DNA of 64,000 nt. Origin: Asterella californica. Its lineage: Eukaryota > Streptophyta > Marchantiopsida > Marchantiales > Aytoniaceae. Positions 10,007 to 20,806 of the stretch are shown here, in pieces. The translations under genes were made by a program, and so were the position numbers. The stretch covers positions 4,712,001-4,776,000 of the forward strand of contig JAYKYS010000010.1 of NCBI GenBank assembly GCA_036924285.1, given 5' to 3'. Each line of letters starts with the position of its first letter. The first letter of the stretch is position 1. The notes under the pieces were generated by a model. That model worked only from the letters and a program-made list of their open reading frames with translations. It had not been told where the DNA came from and searched no databases.

Positions 10007-13000
10007 CTACTCAGATTGCACGGAGGCAATCTCTACCTGATCTGCTCCTATCGGAGCTCCTACCGCGGCTTCTGATAAGCTAGAAAGCCCTGCAGTTACC
10101 TCGGGTGTCACTGAGGTGGCTTCCTCCTCATTGTCTCTTGCTGGCCCTGCTGTCGCTGCTGCTGCGTCTTCCTCGGCTTCGGCTTCTGCTTCGGAAGACA
10201 GAAGCATCTTCTAGGAAGCAGAGTTGACCGGTGCTTCTTCCGTCTTCTGAGGCACGGGTGCGGGACTAGGGACCATGGGGACCTCATGGGGATCCGGGGA
10301 AGTCGCTTCCTCCACGCGGAATATCTGGAAAGACGGCTCGTCTTCCTGTCTTCTAGAAGACATCTTGTCTTCCGGGGCGTCTTCTGGAGTCTTCTCGGCT
10401 TCCAACGCTGTCATCACCAGGTGTACAGCGAGGACGAACTCCTCCTTCTCCATTCCGGATCCAATCGATGGTGCTGGAGCGTGGGAAGATGCGGTTGCAG
10501 GTGTCGGAAGCGAGGGAAGACCATAAAGTGTCTTCATTCCTTCTATCTGTCGATCCAAGTACCCGAACATGCTCTCCCGGCATTCCACCAACATCGCTTT
10601 GGACTCGTTGTCCCATCCTCTAGCTAAGGTAAGTAACTTCCTACCTGCGGTGTAGTTGAACTTCTTCTGAAGCGCTTCCACCGACTGTGCCAACATCTTC
10701 TGTGCACGAGCCTCTGCTGCTTCTCGCTGCGTCTTCTCAGCTGCAGCTCGCGCTTCCGCGGCTTCTCGCTGCGTCTTCCATATGGTCTGCTCTTCTGCGA
10801 GGGCGGTGATCTTCTCCAGCACTCGGGTGACTTCCTGATTGCGCTGCTGTACCCGCGTCTGCAACTCCTGGTTGCTCTTCCGAAGCTGTACCAGCTCCTT
10901 GGCAGAAGCGGCTGCTTCCGCCTTGTACCTGGCTGCAAGCTTCTCCGTGGTGCGGAGACTAGCTTCCAGCGACTCCGTCTTCTTCTGGTCTTCCCTCTGT
11001 CGCAGCAAGGTGCGCAGGCCGAATCCAGGTTGTAAGGGCTTCTCCTGTGCCCTCGTCCTCTTCTCCAGCAACTCCATAGCTGGCTAGATCTCATTCTGGA
11101 AGTAGGCACTGAACTCCTCCAGTCGTCTTCCTGCGGAAGACAAGTTCATCACTACCACTCGCTCTGCGGTGTCGACTTCGTCTTCCAGAGGCAAGGAAGC
11201 CTCTTCCACCACTACGGCCTTCATCTTCTGCGCACGAGAAGAAGCTACTCTTCTCATCTTCCGGGGTGGAAGACTCCTCATGACAGGAGCGGCTCTCTTC
11301 TTTGTGCTTCCTCGCATCGCAGCAGGAGCGCCCATCCATCCTTCGTCTTCTAGAGTCTTCGGAAGACACCCAGGCGTTGTAGAAGCAGTCTTTTGCTCTA
11401 ATCGGGTACTCAGCAGGTCTTCTTCCGAGTCGGACTCCAATCCTGAATGAATGAGGAAGATGGGTGTCCTCGGTATACTTCTGGAATCCATCTTCCTCAG
11501 TGGCGTGGCGTCTTCCGACCCACTAGACTCGTCTTCCCTCACCAGAAGCGTCTTCTGGTGAGAGCCGGGCCTCAGCTGTGGCATCAGAGTGGGAGGGGGC
11601 GTTGCTGCTGCCTCTCGGTCATCGTCTTCCGAGGTCTCCTCCTTCACCTCCTGTCGCTCCGTTGATCCATATCCTGCCAGCTGGTCTTCCCTAAGATCCC
11701 CCATGGCTACATACAAGTAGCAGAGGAAGGGCGTCAGGTGTCCTCCCGCCGGTGTCGCCCTACTTGGCGGCTACATGTTATATTTCTACTCCGACGCTTG
11801 AGTTTAGTAGTTCTAGAAGTTAGCTTATATTACTTCTAGTCGTTTATGTATATGTTTGACACCTTTGCATACGGTGTTAACACTATTTTGAGTCTTAGTA
11901 GGTTGATTACCATGTTGATAGAGCTTAAGCTCATGGGTTGTATTTGCGTGTCGCTCATGCACGTTTTCTAGCTGATTTAAGTTATTTTTCGGGGCTGCGT
12001 GTCGTTTTAAGTAATATAAGTTTTACGCTGGCACTCTAGAGGGCTTGACGTGGTAGCCTATGAGTAAAACTAAGTTGCCACGTGGTTTATGGTACTAAAG
12101 GACAACCAAGTGGAGCTATGAACTCCCATTGGTCTATTTTTGTCTTTTGTTAAACTCTAAATTTAGAAATAGAGCTCTAGAGTGGAGTTCGAGCAATTGG
12201 TGAGGGATCTTCGAAATCTGAGAGCACAGAGAGAGAGGGCTCGTCATGCCAAGCACTTCCAGTGAAAATTTCGATCGATTTGAGTCAATAAAGACGGAGT
12301 TATGAGCAATTGAAGTTCGAATTGTGCTAGAATTGAATCATTTTTGTTGGATTTAGGGTTTTCAGTGTCACTCGCAGCAGATTTGAGGAAATTGCTTCAA
12401 AACTTCGAGGTTGTGTTCTCTGCCAGCAGGGCTACGATTTCACAAAAAGTTTCATATCGATTGAGCAACTGAGTAATTCAGGGCGGCCGCTGAAGCTGAG
12501 GGGGTCTGAAAAGCTCTTAATCTAGAGCAGCGACTTCAGAGGAGGAGATCTGCAGTTCTGTGTACATTCAGGAGTCCCAACTTCACAGGGATGTTCAGCA
12601 CCCTGTAGACTGCAAATCCTGTAAGAAACTTTGAAATTGATCGAGCCAAACTCCTGTTATAGGTTGAAATAGCCAGCTAGGTACCAGAAATTGCCGTAGT
12701 TTGCTTGCTCAAAACTTTTCTGTTCATATCTCCGTGTCAGAATTTGATCTCAGGCTGAAATTTCGTCTGTGAGTTCAGTAGTACCTCATTTGCATGTAGG
12801 GGAAGTTTAGAGGTCTAAACCTTCATAGTTTTCCTCTCCGTGAGTGTCAAAGTTCACCGCCGGATCCTATTACTGCCAGCTAGACCTGAATTTCGCCTTC
12901 TGGGTATATTACTAGATCTTACACATCTGTGTGAGTGTTTATAGCCCCTGTTGTAACCTGAAAGCCAACCTCTTGAGTGAACAACCACAGCCAGAAGCCC

Positions 13001-13678
13001 GGCGCTTTCCTAGGTAGACGGATTACACTCCGACACCGGGGTACCTAAGTATGCTAGCTCCGTCTATACATAGTTGTGGATGTACGCGCCCCAGTAGATG
13101 GGCACTCTGTCATCCAACACTGATTCCAGTAACTCCACGTCCTGATCTCTTAAGTACCTTGTCTTCTGCGCTTTCCTCTTGGGAAAGAGATGCAGAAACA
13201 ACTTCGCAAGGAGGCGCTTCTTCGGCTCCCGGTAAGATTCTATCTTCCAACCGTTCCTCCCCTGCCTGTCTTCCACAAAAAAGCAGGTGGTGCTCCCAGG
13301 CACATGCCACGAACTCACGATCCTAGGCAAGATCTTCTTCTCGTACCAATATCCTCGGTTCTCGGACTCAGGCTTGTGAAAAGTCTTGCGCCACCAGTCT
13401 TCAGTCCAGGAAGACGGTCTTCCTCGAGCTACTCCTGCTTTCGCAGGTACATGGTTACGAGGTGGTAACGCTGCCCACACCTCCTCTAGAAGCCCTTGAT
13501 CTGCGAGGTTCCAATCCCACAGGAAGAAGTCGAGACCCAACTCCTTGAGGAAAGTAGGCCAATTCTGCCGCTGGTAACACCAAGCCTCGCGGATGCATCG
13601 ACATACCTGGAAGATCTGTTGCACTAAACCACAAGCACCTACTATGAGCTGAAGGCTCAGTTCTTCCCGAATGCCCAC
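10007..13678 (-). pseudogene. E-element gene (unknown function), about 795 codons, interrupted
   Basis: Read from 13678 leftward and skipping the solo LTR, one frame runs to 10007 with only three internal stops, at 13064-13066, 11084-11086 and 10211-10213. Each is TAG where another copy has CAG. The N-terminal 200 residues hold conserved blocks (LKELGLDFFLWDWN, SSWTEDWW, HVPGSTTCFFVEDRQGRNGW, PKKRLLAKLFLHLFP, YWGAYIHNYV). Then come an acidic Ser-rich middle, a basic patch (LPPRKMRRVASSRAQKMK, nt about 11220-11275) that could be a nuclear signal, a long coiled coil (about 10640-10980) and an acidic tail. Other copies start MSMHPRGLVLPAAELAE, so a small deletion near 13555 has shifted the first codons here. 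I see no catalytic motif. It could be a transposase of an unfamiliar type, a gag-like protein or a DNA-binding accessory protein. Confidence 0.7.
11753..13035 (+). repeat. Solo LTR of Ty3-C inside the E2 gene
   Basis: The 1283-base LTR starts TGTCGCCCTACTTGG and ends CACTCCGACA. CCGG lies directly on both sides (11749-11752 and 13036-13039), and the E4 copy shows the uninterrupted site near 32389. No internal element sequence remains, so the two LTRs recombined. It is more diverged than the LTR pair at 35956 and 43290. Confidence 0.95.
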
Positions 13679-14568
13679 AGTCTAGCTTCTACTTCTCAGA
13701 AGACGAAACTAGTCTTCCAGAAGACAGCTACTCCGTCTTCCGGGATTCTAACAGTACTTCCTAGATAGCTCTCGTCTTCCGAGCTATATCTAAACAATCC
13801 TATCTAAGCAAGGCCTCGCATGGATTACCAAGAAGACAACCCACCTTGCATTACATCCTACTTCTTATCAGAAGATACAAGATTCGCAAAACATAAGTGC
13901 ATGACAAGTTCAGAAGATGGTTGCGGGCTCCTACGGTGACAGTGGCCTCTGGGAAGACACTCGGGACAGCTTCCGATTCAATGTCTTTCTCGGAAGACTT
14001 CCCGAAGTTAGACTTCCCTTCACTGGTCTCACCTGTCTTCGTCTTCCTACACGCAATCTATCTTCACAACAGACTCAAGACAATTGCACTCTGTTCTTCT
14101 GACTTCTCACCTCTCATACGCACTCAGGAGAAGCTTGCTGCTCGGTGGGAAGACATGACCCTCGACCATTCTCTCCAGATTCTGCCAGCAAGTATTCTCA
14201 CGACTCTCTTCTAAGTTCGGGAAGAAGAAGGAACGGCTGCTATGGATCGGACAGAAGAGACTCGAATGGACCCTCACGTCTTCTCGCTCATTTTGCCAGC
14301 CTTCCAGTCTTCTAGTCTCTCTAGGAAGATGTGGAGTTGAGAAGCTTGGAAGACCGGGAGGCACAGGCTTAGTTCCCGACTTCCAACTTCTCGAAATAAC
14401 AAAACAACTTACCACACCACTCAGGATTCGTACCAAGTCTCTCTAAACACAAAAGCAAAGCAAATCCACTCTTGATACGAATTGTGTTCAGTCGACTTCC
14501 GAAGACAGTCTTCCAAAGACAGTCTTCCGAAGATGGTCAAGTTTAAGAAGCGTCTTCCGAAGATGTTC
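13679..14568. repeat. E2 region upstream of the E gene, first part
   Basis: This non-coding stretch lies 5' of the E gene, which reads leftward. It is conserved in E3 (29950-30830), E4 (33040-33890) and E6 (51170-52060). GTCTTC/GAAGAC motifs are frequent, with a cluster at 14500-14568 containing CTTCCGAAGA palindromes. It should hold the promoter of the E gene, but I cannot place one. The second part continues at 22200 after the nested Ty3-A. Confidence 0.7.
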
Positions 14569-15368
14569 TGTAAGCCGGCCTGTCTCTCACCCAGGGGTAC
14601 CTCAGATGATTAGGATTACTAGTGCACCTTAATTACAAAGATTCTATCATACCCATGCTCACTTCACTCAACACTCTGACCCGTATGGTCACATCGGTCC
14701 CTCTAATAGCGTTCCTGCAAACAAGTTCTAGCCCCGCCCTCCACATTGCATCACATAGTACTCAAGGACTCCCAAGATCTCCAATGCTCACTTTACTTAT
14801 AGACAGGAAAATGAGAGTGTCTTCCACCTTCTCAACTCCTCCTTATATACTCTACAACTTCTTACAGTGGTAACTTTCACTAAGTTACGTTACCTTATGG
14901 TAAGTGCGCAATCCAAAATAGTAAAACTTCTAAAGGCTACTAAGCCTTTAAGAATAGCACACACATTACTTGTTCTACTTTACAAAAGTAAGAGATTCTT
15001 CTACTTTAGCTTTTGTAAAGTGTTAACTTTCCACCCTATCCAATCGGAAAGCGACAACAAACTAATACGTCTTTTGAGGAGCATCTTTAGATCTTTGTGC
15101 ATGACTTTCCATCATGCATCCAATCAGCGATGGTCAACAAAGTTACATACTTTTGAGAAGCATATTTAGAGCTCCGCACTTGTCACATAGTGCCATAGTG
15201 AAACCTCTAATAGTTTCCCTAACTTAGTTATAACTATTTCAGCTAGTTATGACTAGTTTTGATCACTCTAGATTTAGATCTTCGAACTAGCGTAACCTAT
15301 AAGATAGTCATACCTAATGAAGTTTATATAAGCACGCACACAAATAATGGGATACTTGTGGTGTGACA
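14569..15368 (-). repeat. 3' LTR of the nested Ty3-A
   Basis: This is 800 bases, TG...CA bounded. On the minus strand it begins TGTCACACCACAAG and ends CCGGCTTACA. It differs from 21396-22195 by about three substitutions. A TATA-like TATATAAG lies near the start on the minus strand in both orientations of reading. Confidence 0.95.
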
Positions 15369-15384
15369 TTTACCCCCAGACTTA
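15369..15384 (-). other. Polypurine tract of the nested Ty3-A
   Basis: On the minus strand the bases just before the 3' LTR read AAGTCTGGGGGTAAA. This is the expected start point for plus-strand DNA synthesis and matches the tract at 2218-2232 of the related remnant. Confidence 0.8.
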
Positions 15385-15591
15385 ATTTTCACTCCGTCCT
15401 CGGAGTGAAGTATCACGTTGATGAAACTTCTTCAGTTTGTCGTGGTTCACTCGGTCGAAGAACGTACCACTCTTTTCTTGAAGATCATAGGTGTCATTAC
15501 TCCACACTTTGGAGATGATGAAAGGCCCAAAATATCGACGTAAGAACTTCTTTTGAACTCGCTTGTGCCTAATAGCATCCCATAACATCAC
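15382..15591 (-). pseudogene. Displaced C-terminal tail of Ty3-A integrase
   Basis: Sixty-nine codons starting MMLWDAIRHKR continue the integrase C-terminal domain (FGPFIISKVWSNDTYDL, DRVNHDKLKKFH). They lie in another frame from the gag-pol gene, which ends at 15596. In the related remnant at 2231-2800 the same region is one frame, reading HFQVGDWVMLYDAIRFKR. A one-base indel near 15605 explains the split. Confidence 0.85.
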
Positions 15592-15595
15592 CCAC

Positions 15596-18500
15596 TCACC
15601 CTTTTGAAATGGCTAACTTCGTTTTGTTCTTCGCCAAGCGCTTGTCATAGCTCTTCTTCTGTTGTAGCTGAGCCATCTCAATGCGTTGAGCTGCGTCGTC
15701 TCTATTCTCCTCCAGCTCCAACAAGGTTTCTCCCCGCTCTTTCTCAGCTATTGGACCACCCTTTCTCTTCAATCCGGCTTGCAAGGTCTGAAAGGTGGTT
15801 AGGTCGAACTGGATTGGTAATCTGGATTCCAACCCATACATCATCTTGAAAGGTGAATATCCCGTAGACGTCTTCACTGTTGTTCGATACTCCCATAGAA
15901 CCGCATGAAGACGCTTGTCCCAGTTGTGTTTGGCCCCTTCCATGTCAGCATCCTTTGCTAACATCTGACACAAGGTAAAGTTTGTTCTCTCTACCAAACC
16001 GCTTGAACTAGGTTTATATGAAGTAGTAACCCTCTGAGAAATGGAGAAGTGGGTGCACATAGCAGTAGTCATACCACTCACAAATTCTCGACCCCTATCA
16101 GAAACTAACTCCAAAGGACATCCAAACCTAGTTATGATCCGTTCGTACAAAAATCTACCCACCTCAACTTCTCCAATAGTTACAAGAGGTCTAGCTTCTA
16201 CCCACTTCGTAAGATAATCTGTGGCTACAACAATATACTTATTGTTGCGAGGGGTGCGATTCAAAGGCCCAACAAAATCTATTCCGCATTTCTCGAAAGG
16301 TCCAAGAACCGGAATAGATCTAAGAGGAGTGGAAACACTAGATTTGATAGCGAAAGCTTGACAAACATCACAGGTTTTACAATACGTCAAGCAATCTCTA
16401 AACATCCCCCTCCAGTGATATCCCGCGTCGAGTATCTTATGAGCCGTCAACTTGTCTGCAAAATGTCCTCCACATACTGGACCGTCATGGAATTCTTCCA
16501 TGAGTCGTAGAGACTCCTCCTTGCTCGCAGCTCTTCTCAGGACCCCATCAACTCCTTCACGGAATAACACACCTTCCACCACCGAGTAAGGGTGACTTCG
16601 TTTCACCAATGCCTTCTTCTCTCTGGTCCGCATCCCATCTGGATAGACACCTTCCGTAACAAAATCCCAAATTTCTTGATATTCTATTGGGATAATAGAG
16701 TTGCTCAAGACCATCAAATCTTCGTCAGGAAAGGTGTCATCCACCGGCTCCTCTCCATCGCCATCATAAGCTCTAGATAACAAATCTGCATTCGCGTGTT
16801 TCTTCCCTGGTCGATCACAGATCTCATAGTCGTACTCTGACAATAAGAGCTTCCACCTTGCTAATCGTCCTTCGACCATAGGTTTATTGAAGATGTACTT
16901 CAATGCCTTATGATCTGTAACGATAGTGAACTTGCCTCCTATGAGATAATGTCGAAATTTTCTCAAAGCATAGATCACTGCTAATCCTTCTCTCTCTGTC
17001 ACTGAATAATTTCTCTCTGCCTTGACCATTTGCCGACTAGCATATGCGATAGGATGATCTCTACCTTCAACATCATACTGACTTAAAGTACATCCTACTG
17101 CTATATTTGAAGCATCTGTATATAGAATAAACTGTTTATTCCAATCGGGCTTAACCAAGATCGGAGCTGAAGTAAGAGCTTTCTTCAGTTCCTCAAAGGC
17201 GGCTAGAGCTTCTTCATCTCCTAAAATCAACACGTAATCTACTCCCTTCTTCAGATATACAGTCAAAGCGTATGCTTTATGTGAGAACGAGAGTATAAAC
17301 CTTCGATAATACCCCACCATACCTAAAAACTGTCGTAGCTTAGTGAGAGTACTAGGAAAAGGGAGCTCTAAGATCTTCTGCACCTTCTCTGGATCAACGG
17401 CAATGCCGTCTTTGGATATGATATGACCCAAGAGTAACCCTTCCTCACACCCAAAAATACATTTCTCCGGATTGAGAGATGCATTTGCTACATCTAAACA
17501 TTCTAAGACCTTCACAAGGTGCTCAAAATGCTTCTCCTTACTCCCGTAAACACAAAAGTCATCTATAAAATCTCTCACAAACTTTCCTAAGAAAGGTTCG
17601 AACACTTTGTTCATAAACCTTTGAAACGTCGCAGGAGCATTACACAGACCAAATGGCATGACTCGAAATGCAAACGTACCCCACGGAGTAGTGAAAGTGG
17701 TCAGGTGTTGATGTTCTGGTGTAATTTTGATCTGGTTATATCCGCTATAACCATCTCCAAAGCTGTACCATTCGTTTCCCGCCACTTCTTCCAAGATCTC
17801 GTCGATGAAAGGTAGAGGATAATAATCCTTCTTTGTGACCGCATTGAGCTTCTTGTAATCAACACACACCCTCAATTTGCCATTTTTCTTCTTTACGATC
17901 ACAATGGGTGATACCCATTCAGAATGCTCCACCTCGTAAATGAACCCAGCAGTGTGCAGCTTCTCGATCTCTTCTTTCACCAGATCCGCAATTGGAGGAC
18001 TCACTCTTCGTTGCTTCTGTCGCACCGGTTTGACTTCCTTCTCTAACTCGATACGGTCTTGCTCCAGTGTGACCTCCCTCAGATCCTTGTAACTAAATGC
18101 AAATACATGAATGTATTTGCGAAAGATCTCTTCGAAACAACTCTTCTCCTCTTTAGTAACCTTCGATCCATAACGTAAGGTGGCAATTCTTCTCTCCACC
18201 TCCTCGGGAGTCAACGGTTCTTTGTCTCGATCTCTTTGCACTTCCGGAGAAGGGAAAAGATCTACTACATTCACACCCACATTCCGTTCTTCTCTCTCCT
18301 CCTCTGAAGATGTATTCTCAGATTCTGAATCTGAAGAATTGGTATCCACATCAGAAGTAGTATCGACAACTTCTGACTCCCAGTAGTCCGATGTGGGTCG
18401 ATCTGATTCCGACGTCCCAACTTGATCTCCGAGCAATGGAACTTTGATCCGGTGGTGATTCGGTCCGATGCGTAAATAACCTTTGTGCCAATTATCTGTT

Positions 18501-20206
18501 GCATGTACTGCTCGAAGCCAAGGTCTTCCGAGCAACATTTCATAACTTGACTCTTTCAAGATTTGAAATGTCATGTTTACTTGCACTCCCATTACTGACA
18601 CACAAACTCTCTCTAGCACTCCCAATGGTCTAACTCGCTGTCTGTTAGCCATGCCCACCGTGATACTAGAAGGACGAGTTGGTACTAGATCCAACTTCCT
18701 CATGAGTCGTTCTGAGATAGCATTTACTGCCGATCCTCCATCGACAAGAACATCTGAGACATCTCTCCCATTGATACGAGCCTCTACTTTTGATGCCTTG
18801 TTGCACACCTCTCCTTCACTAGCATCTAAAGCACTCACACCGACAGTAGAAGGATTTACCTTCTTCTTCCGACCTCGTCGGGAGCTTAGACCGCTACGAA
18901 GTTCTTTCCTCACCGAAGGATTTAGAGCAATCAACTGTCCTACAGTAATGTTTGCTCGTTGCTTACCCACGTCTTCCACCACATTGTATTTTGATTGCTC
19001 CATCGAAATTGTGAAATCAGTATTTCCCAATTTCTTCCGCCGTTCTTTGGTTTTTGAAGAAGATTTGCTACTCCGAGTATTTTGACTTGGAGAATCTTCC
19101 ATCACGACTGGTTCTCCTTCGTCGAAATGCGTCCTCATCCTCTTCCTCTCTTGAGCCAACAGCTCTACAGATTGAAAACCTTCTCGTACATCTCGTGGCT
19201 CCAAGATGTCAATGCATGCTACACCCTTGTCCTTGCTTTGTGAAGTTGAAGCTCCATCCGCCGTTCCACCATTACGACTTGGACAATTACGTTGGAAATG
19301 TGATCCTCCACACGTAAAACATCCTTGGTTCGTGTAGTTACTGGGTGATCCTTGCGGTGGTCCACCTCTGGACTGATAGTTCCCATAACCTCGTGAGCCC
19401 CCTCCAACATTTGGACTCCGATGTTGCAACAGATTCACCATATTGATCTTCAAATCTGCCAAAGACTCTGTCAAACTTTTCAACTCATCACGAAAGTCGG
19501 GAGTAACAGATCTAGATGGTGCAGTGATTGTAACCGCACTATTAGGAGCTACCGGAGTCAGATTTTGAAATCGAACAATTGGAACACTCGCAGGCGTCAG
19601 AGTTGGTATGCTCGGCCCTTGCACATCCCCACATGCTGCCCCAACAGTCATTGGTTGCAAGTCGTCTCCATCCAGACTCTCTTCCATCCTGGTTGCGATC
19701 TTCACTGCATCAGCCTTCGAAGTTGGTCTCTCATACCGCACTTGTGTTCGAATCTCCGGCCTCAATCCCCCAATAAAATTCTTTGTGAGCATTGCTCCAA
19801 TGCCCACCATCGTTGGTTCTACTACATCTCCACTCTTTCGTAAAACCACCCGAAACTTTTGTTCTAATTTCTCCACCCTCTCGACGTAAGTCCTTACTTT
19901 CTCTTTCTCTCTTTGTTTGAGGTAAGTTACCTCTACCATTAACTTCTCGTAACTTTCATCAGGAAGAAAAGTTTCAATTAAAGCCTCCGTCAATACTTCC
20001 CAAGTATCCTCTGGAGTCCCCACTACTCTTCTCTTCTTCCTATCCTCATACCATGTCAATGCAGAACTCTCAAGAAATTCAGGTATCAACCCTACCCACT
20101 CGCTCTTCTTTCGATCTCCATTGCCGATGCATGCCCGTTTGAAGTCCCTCACAAATCCTTCCACGTCTTCTCCATCCTTTCCGTAAAACACCGGAAGTTT
20201 CCCCAT
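15596..20206 (-). CDS. Ty3-A gag-pol polyprotein (1536 codons, frameshifted just before its end)
   Basis: One frame encodes all retrotransposon enzymes. Capsid-like gag is at residues about 40-180. A zinc knuckle (C296, C299, H303, C308) has one residue fewer than usual before His. The aspartic protease has D489-G-G-S in place of DTG or DSG. Reverse transcriptase has D818 and the FIDD box with D882 and D883. RNase H has D1031, a Glu near 1071-1073 and D1098. Integrase has its zinc-binding H1240, H1248, C1279 and C1282, and the catalytic D1310, D1370 and E1406 with 35 residues between the last two. The frame ends ...LAISKG and the remaining integrase tail is in another frame at 15382-15591. 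The ATG at 20206 opens MGKLPVFYGKDGED. This is the Ty3 domain order (integrase last). All catalytic residues look present. Confidence 0.95.
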   Translation of the reverse strand: MGKLPVFYGKDGEDVEGFVRDFKRACIGNGDRKKSEWVGLIPEFLESSALTWYEDRKKRRVVGTPEDTWEVLTEALIETFLPDESYEKLMVEVTYLKQREKEKVRTYVERVEKLEQKFRVVLRKSGDVVEPTMVGIGAMLTKNFIGGLRPEIRTQVRYERPTSKADAVKIATRMEESLDGDDLQPMTVGAACGDVQGPSIPTLTPASVPIVRFQNLTPVAPNSAVTITAPSRSVTPDFRDELKSLTESLADLKINMVNLLQHRSPNVGGGSRGYGNYQSRGGPPQGSPSNYTNQGCFTCGGSHFQRNCPSRNGGTADGASTSQSKDKGVACIDILEPRDVREGFQSVELLAQERKRMRTHFDEGEPVVMEDSPSQNTRSSKSSSKTKERRKKLGNTDFTISMEQSKYNVVEDVGKQRANITVGQLIALNPSVRKELRSGLSSRRGRKKKVNPSTVGVSALDASEGEVCNKASKVEARINGRDVSDVLVDGGSAVNAISERLMRKLDLVPTRPSSITVGMANRQRVRPLGVLERVCVSVMGVQVNMTFQILKESSYEMLLGRPWLRAVHATDNWHKGYLRIGPNHHRIKVPLLGDQVGTSESDRPTSDYWESEVVDTTSDVDTNSSDSESENTSSEEEREERNVGVNVVDLFPSPEVQRDRDKEPLTPEEVERRIATLRYGSKVTKEEKSCFEEIFRKYIHVFAFSYKDLREVTLEQDRIELEKEVKPVRQKQRRVSPPIADLVKEEIEKLHTAGFIYEVEHSEWVSPIVIVKKKNGKLRVCVDYKKLNAVTKKDYYPLPFIDEILEEVAGNEWYSFGDGYSGYNQIKITPEHQHLTTFTTPWGTFAFRVMPFGLCNAPATFQRFMNKVFEPFLGKFVRDFIDDFCVYGSKEKHFEHLVKVLECLDVANASLNPEKCIFGCEEGLLLGHIISKDGIAVDPEKVQKILELPFPSTLTKLRQFLGMVGYYRRFILSFSHKAYALTVYLKKGVDYVLILGDEEALAAFEELKKALTSAPILVKPDWNKQFILYTDASNIAVGCTLSQYDVEGRDHPIAYASRQMVKAERNYSVTEREGLAVIYALRKFRHYLIGGKFTIVTDHKALKYIFNKPMVEGRLARWKLLLSEYDYEICDRPGKKHANADLLSRAYDGDGEEPVDDTFPDEDLMVLSNSIIPIEYQEIWDFVTEGVYPDGMRTREKKALVKRSHPYSVVEGVLFREGVDGVLRRAASKEESLRLMEEFHDGPVCGGHFADKLTAHKILDAGYHWRGMFRDCLTYCKTCDVCQAFAIKSSVSTPLRSIPVLGPFEKCGIDFVGPLNRTPRNNKYIVVATDYLTKWVEARPLVTIGEVEVGRFLYERIITRFGCPLELVSDRGREFVSGMTTAMCTHFSISQRVTTSYKPSSSGLVERTNFTLCQMLAKDADMEGAKHNWDKRLHAVLWEYRTTVKTSTGYSPFKMMYGLESRLPIQFDLTTFQTLQAGLKRKGGPIAEKERGETLLELEENRDDAAQRIEMAQLQQKKSYDKRLAKNKTKLAISKG

Positions 20207-20341
20207 TCTTCTCTTCTTTTCTTCTTCTTACTCAAGGTACTGCTTGCGGATGTGAAGATCGTACTTCACCGCAATCCACAATTTCCCCGTTGAGCTCTCT
20301 CCTCTCCAAAGGTTGGAATAAGCTTGACCGTCATGGTCATC

Positions 20342-20806
20342 TTATCTCTCGTGTGACAGACTATCTCCATCCTCGCTAGAGGTCTTCACTCGTTCCGTTT
20401 CTACACTCAATCTTCTCTCGAGACCTTCGGCTACAGTTTCTAGCAAAGCAACCACTGCGCTACACTCGTGCTCAACTGGAATCCCGTCCACTCCACATCT
20501 AGGACAAAAGGTTGTAGGGTCAACGACGCCTTGTCTAGGGGAAGAAGGACCTATGTGTAAGCTTAAGTCGACCAACCCTCTTCGCTCACGCAAAAGTCTA
20601 TTCTTCGTAGGACACTTGCTCACTTTATGTCCTTCTTCTCCACACAAAAAGCACCTCGAGTTCTTCTCCTGGTTCTTACGACTACTCTCTGCTTCTTCCT
20701 CAAATTCTAGTCGAAATTCTCCTTTCGCCAGATCAGCGGTAACTATCACCGCATAGCCTTGAGGGATCTTGCTCAACCTCAATTTCCACTCTTGCTGTCC
20801 TTCCAT
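20342..20806 (-). CDS. Small upstream ORF of Ty3-A with a zinc knuckle (154 codons)
   Basis: This ORF lies between the primer site and gag-pol, in the same frame as gag-pol, separated by 135 bases with a TAA at 20342-20344 and another TAA near 20235. It has a canonical knuckle CFLCGEEGHKVSKC and a second Cys/His cluster (CPRCGVDG...HEC). A nucleic-acid-binding role is the obvious inference. It may be a separate protein made before gag, or an N-terminal extension of gag cut off by the two stops. I know of no standard Ty3 product at this position. Confidence 0.7.
   Translation of the reverse strand: MEGQQEWKLRLSKIPQGYAVIVTADLAKGEFRLEFEEEAESSRKNQEKNSRCFLCGEEGHKVSKCPTKNRLLRERRGLVDLSLHIGPSSPRQGVVDPTTFCPRCGVDGIPVEHECSAVVALLETVAEGLERRLSVETERVKTSSEDGDSLSHER

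Noticed and set aside
14622..15169. Identical small plus-strand frames repeated at 21449-21996 as a duplicated gene
   Set aside because: They lie wholly inside the two Ty3-A LTRs and start on non-ATG codons.
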